Shown one piece after another: positions 4,918 to 6,606 of a DNA stretch of 6,606 nt; within the stretch, counting starts at the first letter, position 1; each line of letters starts with the position of its first letter. Origin of the DNA: Thermoplasmata archaeon (lineage in GTDB: Archaea; Thermoplasmatota; Thermoplasmata; Thermoplasmatales; Thermoplasmataceae); assembly GCA_021804185.1 (NCBI GenBank), contig JAJZKL010000063.1, positions 1 to 6,606 of the forward strand, read 5' to 3'. The notes under the pieces are model-generated. The model had not been told where the DNA came from, made no database searches, and saw only the letters and a program-made list of their open reading frames with translations. The position numbers were made by a program, and so were the translations under genes.

Positions 4918-6069
4918 CTACTCTGAGAGCCTTGCCCCCAGTGCAAGAGATTTCAATTTTTTTACCGCTATAGACCTGGGTACACTTCCGAGGCCGGAGA
5001 ATGTTTCAAAGCCGCAGTCCGTTCCCCCCATGACCCTCTCTGGGCCTAGTTCATCTATATCGGCAAGATTCCTCAACTTCAGGTAGACAGTTTCAGGTGT
5101 CTCAACAAAGGGGGATTTAACATCTATTACTCCTGCTGCAATCTTCATATGCTTTGGCCAGCCATGTTCCCGTGTGTATTTTTTTATGATCAGTGGATCT
5201 CCAGCATGCCTGGCGTTGGCCATCTCGCCTACAATTGTTCCTGCCTTCAGTTTTAGAATTTCAGGCAGTACCATTGAATAGTCAGGGTCAGTCAGATGTG
5301 CAGATGGATAATTCCCGTAACAGTAATGGACCCTGATTCTTTCCTGGGGAAGCCCTGCAATGGCCTCATTTATTGCCTGTACATGCAGAGGCAAAACCTT
5401 TGCAAAGTCTCTGGCCCAGTCGACGCCCAGGCTTCTGGCCATGGCCAGATCGGGGGCGTCTATCTGGAGATCGGCACCTTCGACTGAAAGAATTGCACGA
5501 TATTCCTTTGCAAGCTGTTTAGAAAGGTCGAAAAGGAATTCTTCATGATTATGATAGGCTTTTCCAGGGGGATAGAACACAGTTATTACTCCTGGTGAGG
5601 GTGCAGGGATGAATATTTTTGATGCCCCCTTCTTCTTTGCAATTCCTACTGAGTTTTCTGTCTCACCTCTTGCCAGCTTCTCTCCGGTGTAGACCAGTGG
5701 GCTTTCAATCTCCGCTAGATCAAATGCCTTAGCCTCAGAGATGACTTTTGCCATTGCCGGATTCGCCTCCGTTAGCTCCCTGTAAAAATCCTGAGAAAAT
5801 TCCTGAGAGGATTTCCTTGAAGAGGAGAACCCTGAAAATCTGTTTGGAATATATGTTGTGTAGCCTGATTTTCGAACCTCTCCATTGCTGATCCAGTCAA
5901 GGCCGAATTCCAGTGAATCAGGATGCAGCTGGTCATCCATTGCAAACTCCTCACCTCTGTTTATAGCATCAATGTGAGATTCATCAATCTCCCCTGTCTT
6001 CGTTTTCCTGAGAAGTTCTTCTATTTCCGGTGTTCTGAAATAACTACCGGTCATTGTTGTCTTGAACAT
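4918..6069 (-). CDS. MetE-like zinc methyltransferase (cobalamin-independent methionine synthase C-terminal family)
   Basis: The 383-residue product is a single MetE C-terminal-type TIM barrel, transferring a methyl group to a thiol, classically homocysteine to make methionine. The zinc ligands are all present in family order: His248-x-Cys250 (V-H-Y-C-Y-G-N), Glu282 (V-G-E-M) and Cys352 (G-G-T-D-C-G-F). L-Q-I-D-A-P-D-L-A at 201-209 and G-V-I-D-V-K-S-P-F-V-E at 313-323 are further landmarks. Length and the G-T-D-C-G-F end place it nearer the short YxjG-like group of COG0620 than full-length MetE (about 750 residues), whose N-terminal folate-binding half is missing. Short archaeal relatives are thought to use methyl donors other than polyglutamyl methyl-folate; epoxyalkane:CoM transferases share the fold. 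Methionine synthase is most likely, but donor and acceptor are unproven. The ATG at 6069 sits 25 bases from a TATA box. It is divergent from the Agl3-like gene. Confidence 0.85.
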   Translation of the reverse strand: MFKTTMTGSYFRTPEIEELLRKTKTGEIDESHIDAINRGEEFAMDDQLHPDSLEFGLDWISNGEVRKSGYTTYIPNRFSGFSSSRKSSQEFSQDFYRELTEANPAMAKVISEAKAFDLAEIESPLVYTGEKLARGETENSVGIAKKKGASKIFIPAPSPGVITVFYPPGKAYHNHEEFLFDLSKQLAKEYRAILSVEGADLQIDAPDLAMARSLGVDWARDFAKVLPLHVQAINEAIAGLPQERIRVHYCYGNYPSAHLTDPDYSMVLPEILKLKAGTIVGEMANARHAGDPLIIKKYTREHGWPKHMKIAAGVIDVKSPFVETPETVYLKLRNLADIDELGPERVMGGTDCGFETFSGLGSVPRSIAVKKLKSLALGARLSE

Positions 6070-6089
6070 GAATAATGATTGAGCGGTAT

Positions 6090-6098
6090 GATAAAAAT
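6090..6098 (-). promoter_or_regulatory. TATA box of the MetE-like gene
   Basis: On the minus strand TTTTTAT (within 6090-6098) is centred about 25 bases upstream of the ATG at 6069, so transcription should begin at or next to the ATG. No SD is visible. A long inverted repeat begins 11 bases further upstream. Confidence 0.6.
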
Positions 6099-6108
6099 GG
6101 TTATAGAT

Positions 6109-6133
6109 ATACTATTACTCTGGGTAATAGTAT
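6109..6133. promoter_or_regulatory. 25-bp operator-like inverted repeat between divergent promoters
   Basis: ATACTATTAC (6109-6118) and GTAATAGTAT (6124-6133) are exact reverse complements separated by TCTGG. Half-site centres are 15 bp apart. The element lies about 11 bp upstream of the MetE-like TATA box and about 20 bp upstream of the Agl3-like TATA box, where a dimeric regulator could control both genes. It is outside both predicted transcripts, so an RNA hairpin role is unlikely. No known consensus is recognised. Confidence 0.6.
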
Positions 6134-6152
6134 CTTTCCCAAGGCTTCAAAA

Positions 6153-6160
6153 TTTTATTA
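6153..6160 (+). promoter_or_regulatory. TATA box of the Agl3-like gene
   Basis: TTTTATTA, preceded by CAAAA, is centred 26.5 bases before the GTG at 6183. The spacing fits a leaderless transcript and helps fix that GTG as the start. Confidence 0.55.
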
Positions 6161-6182
6161 TCAAAAGGATGATCAGGTACAT

Positions 6183-6606
6183 GTGAAAATACTGATAATG
6201 GGGGCTGATGGATATATCGGCTGGCCACTTTTGCTGAGGGAATCCTTAAAGGGGCATGAAGTTGCTGCCCTTGACAATTATTTTACAAGAAGGAGAGTTA
6301 AAGAAGTGGGCTCAGATTCTGTTTCACCCATCCTTTCTCTGTCTGCAAGGCTAAAGAAACTTTCATCCATAACCGGGATGGAATATCCGTTATACAGGGG
6401 GAATGCCAGCAATCCTTCCTTTCTGCTTAATTCTGTAAAGGAATTCAGGCCCGATGCGATTGTGCATCTTGCTGAGCAGAGGTCTGCTCCATATTCTATG
6501 CTTGGGCTGAAACAGGCTTCTGCAACAATGAGCAACAACATCATCAGCACAATGAATCTCATATATGCAGTTAAGGAATATGTCCCGGATGCCCACATAC
6601 TCAAGC
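6183..6606 (+). CDS. agl3: UDP-sulfoquinovose synthase-like (Agl3/SQD1) NAD-dependent epimerase family, N-terminal part
   Basis: The reading frame is open from GTG 6183 to the window edge (141 codons; the family is about 400 residues). G-A-D-G-Y-I-G-W-P at 7-15 is the NAD-binding glycine motif in the form peculiar to SQD1/Agl3 enzymes; Asp31-Asn32 ends strand 2, and E-V-G-S-D-S at 41-46 and H-L-A-E-Q-R-S-A-P-Y-S-M at 95-106 are strongly characteristic of the same group. These enzymes combine UDP-glucose and sulfite to make UDP-sulfoquinovose. In Sulfolobus, Agl3 supplies sulfoquinovose for N-glycans of surface glycoproteins, and sulfonated sugars are also reported in Thermoplasma glycans, so a cell-surface glycan role is more likely here than a plant-type sulfolipid. 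The ATG at 6181 is followed at once by TGA, so it cannot be used; GTG fits the TATA spacing. The catalytic Tyr/Lys pair is beyond the window. Confidence 0.85.
   Translation, partial: MKILIMGADGYIGWPLLLRESLKGHEVAALDNYFTRRRVKEVGSDSVSPILSLSARLKKLSSITGMEYPLYRGNASNPSFLLNSVKEFRPDAIVHLAEQRSAPYSMLGLKQASATMSNNIISTMNLIYAVKEYVPDAHILK

Noticed and set aside
6181..6183. ATG just upstream of the Agl3-like gene
   Set aside because: It is followed immediately by TGA in its own frame; the family N-terminus reads from the overlapping GTG at 6183.
6278..6604. 108-codon minus-strand frame at the right edge
   Set aside because: It is antisense to the Agl3-like gene, whose motifs are unmistakable; no promoter or homology supports the antisense product.
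1..6606. CRISPR arrays, insertion sequences, tRNA or rRNA genes
   Set aside because: No regularly spaced repeats, transposase motifs, terminal inverted repeats or cloverleaf-like sequences were seen on reading both strands; no computational scan could be run.

Overview
The window looks like a chromosomal segment of an acidophilic euryarchaeon of the order Thermoplasmatales or a close relative. The evidence is archaeal gene families (a PIN-domain ATPase of the COG1855 type, an archaeal beta-CASP nuclease resembling aCPSF2, an archaeal-type MTA phosphorylase, an Agl3/SQD1-like sulfosugar synthase), frequent AGG/AGA arginine and ATA isoleucine codons, archaeal TATA boxes, and several genes whose start codon lies about 23-27 bases from the centre of a TATA box with no Shine-Dalgarno sequence. 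That spacing implies leaderless mRNAs. The taxon is an inference from these traits; no rRNA gene is present.

Layout. Bases 1-244 (minus strand) hold the N-terminal end of a PIN-domain/ATPase gene. It is divergent from a stand-alone asparagine-synthase-type PP-loop protein (292-1041, plus), and one palindromic TATA box (262-273) sits midway between the two start codons. Next comes a two-gene plus-strand unit: MTA phosphorylase (1143-1916), then a beta-CASP metallo-beta-lactamase ribonuclease (1925-3157) whose SD overlaps the upstream stop codon. A 292-base non-coding stretch (3158-3449) contains a terminator-like hairpin, a good TATA box placed correctly for an 8-codon leaderless mini-ORF, a second hairpin with a T tract, a second TATA box and repeated GAAATT(A)CTT motifs. 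It precedes a NitT/TauT-type ABC ATPase (3450-4226) that has no permease or binding protein beside it.

The right half holds two minus-strand genes, each with its own promoter: a six-helix MarC-family membrane protein (4244-4852) and a complete zinc-dependent MetE-like methyltransferase (4918-6069). Divergent from the latter is a truncated UDP-sulfoquinovose-synthase-like gene (6183 to the window edge). A perfect 10-bp inverted repeat with a 5-bp spacer lies between these two divergent promoters and is the best operator candidate in the window.

Functional reading. Four of the recognisable products touch sulfur compounds: MTA phosphorylase (methionine salvage), the MetE-like enzyme (methionine synthesis or another thiol methyl transfer), the NitT/TauT-type ATPase (a family that includes sulfonate importers) and the Agl3-like enzyme (sulfite incorporation into a nucleotide sugar). 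A sulfur-linked neighbourhood is possible but is an inference. No mobile element, CRISPR array, tRNA or rRNA was seen. The core genes are ordinary archaeal families; the more unusual signals are in the intergenic regions.
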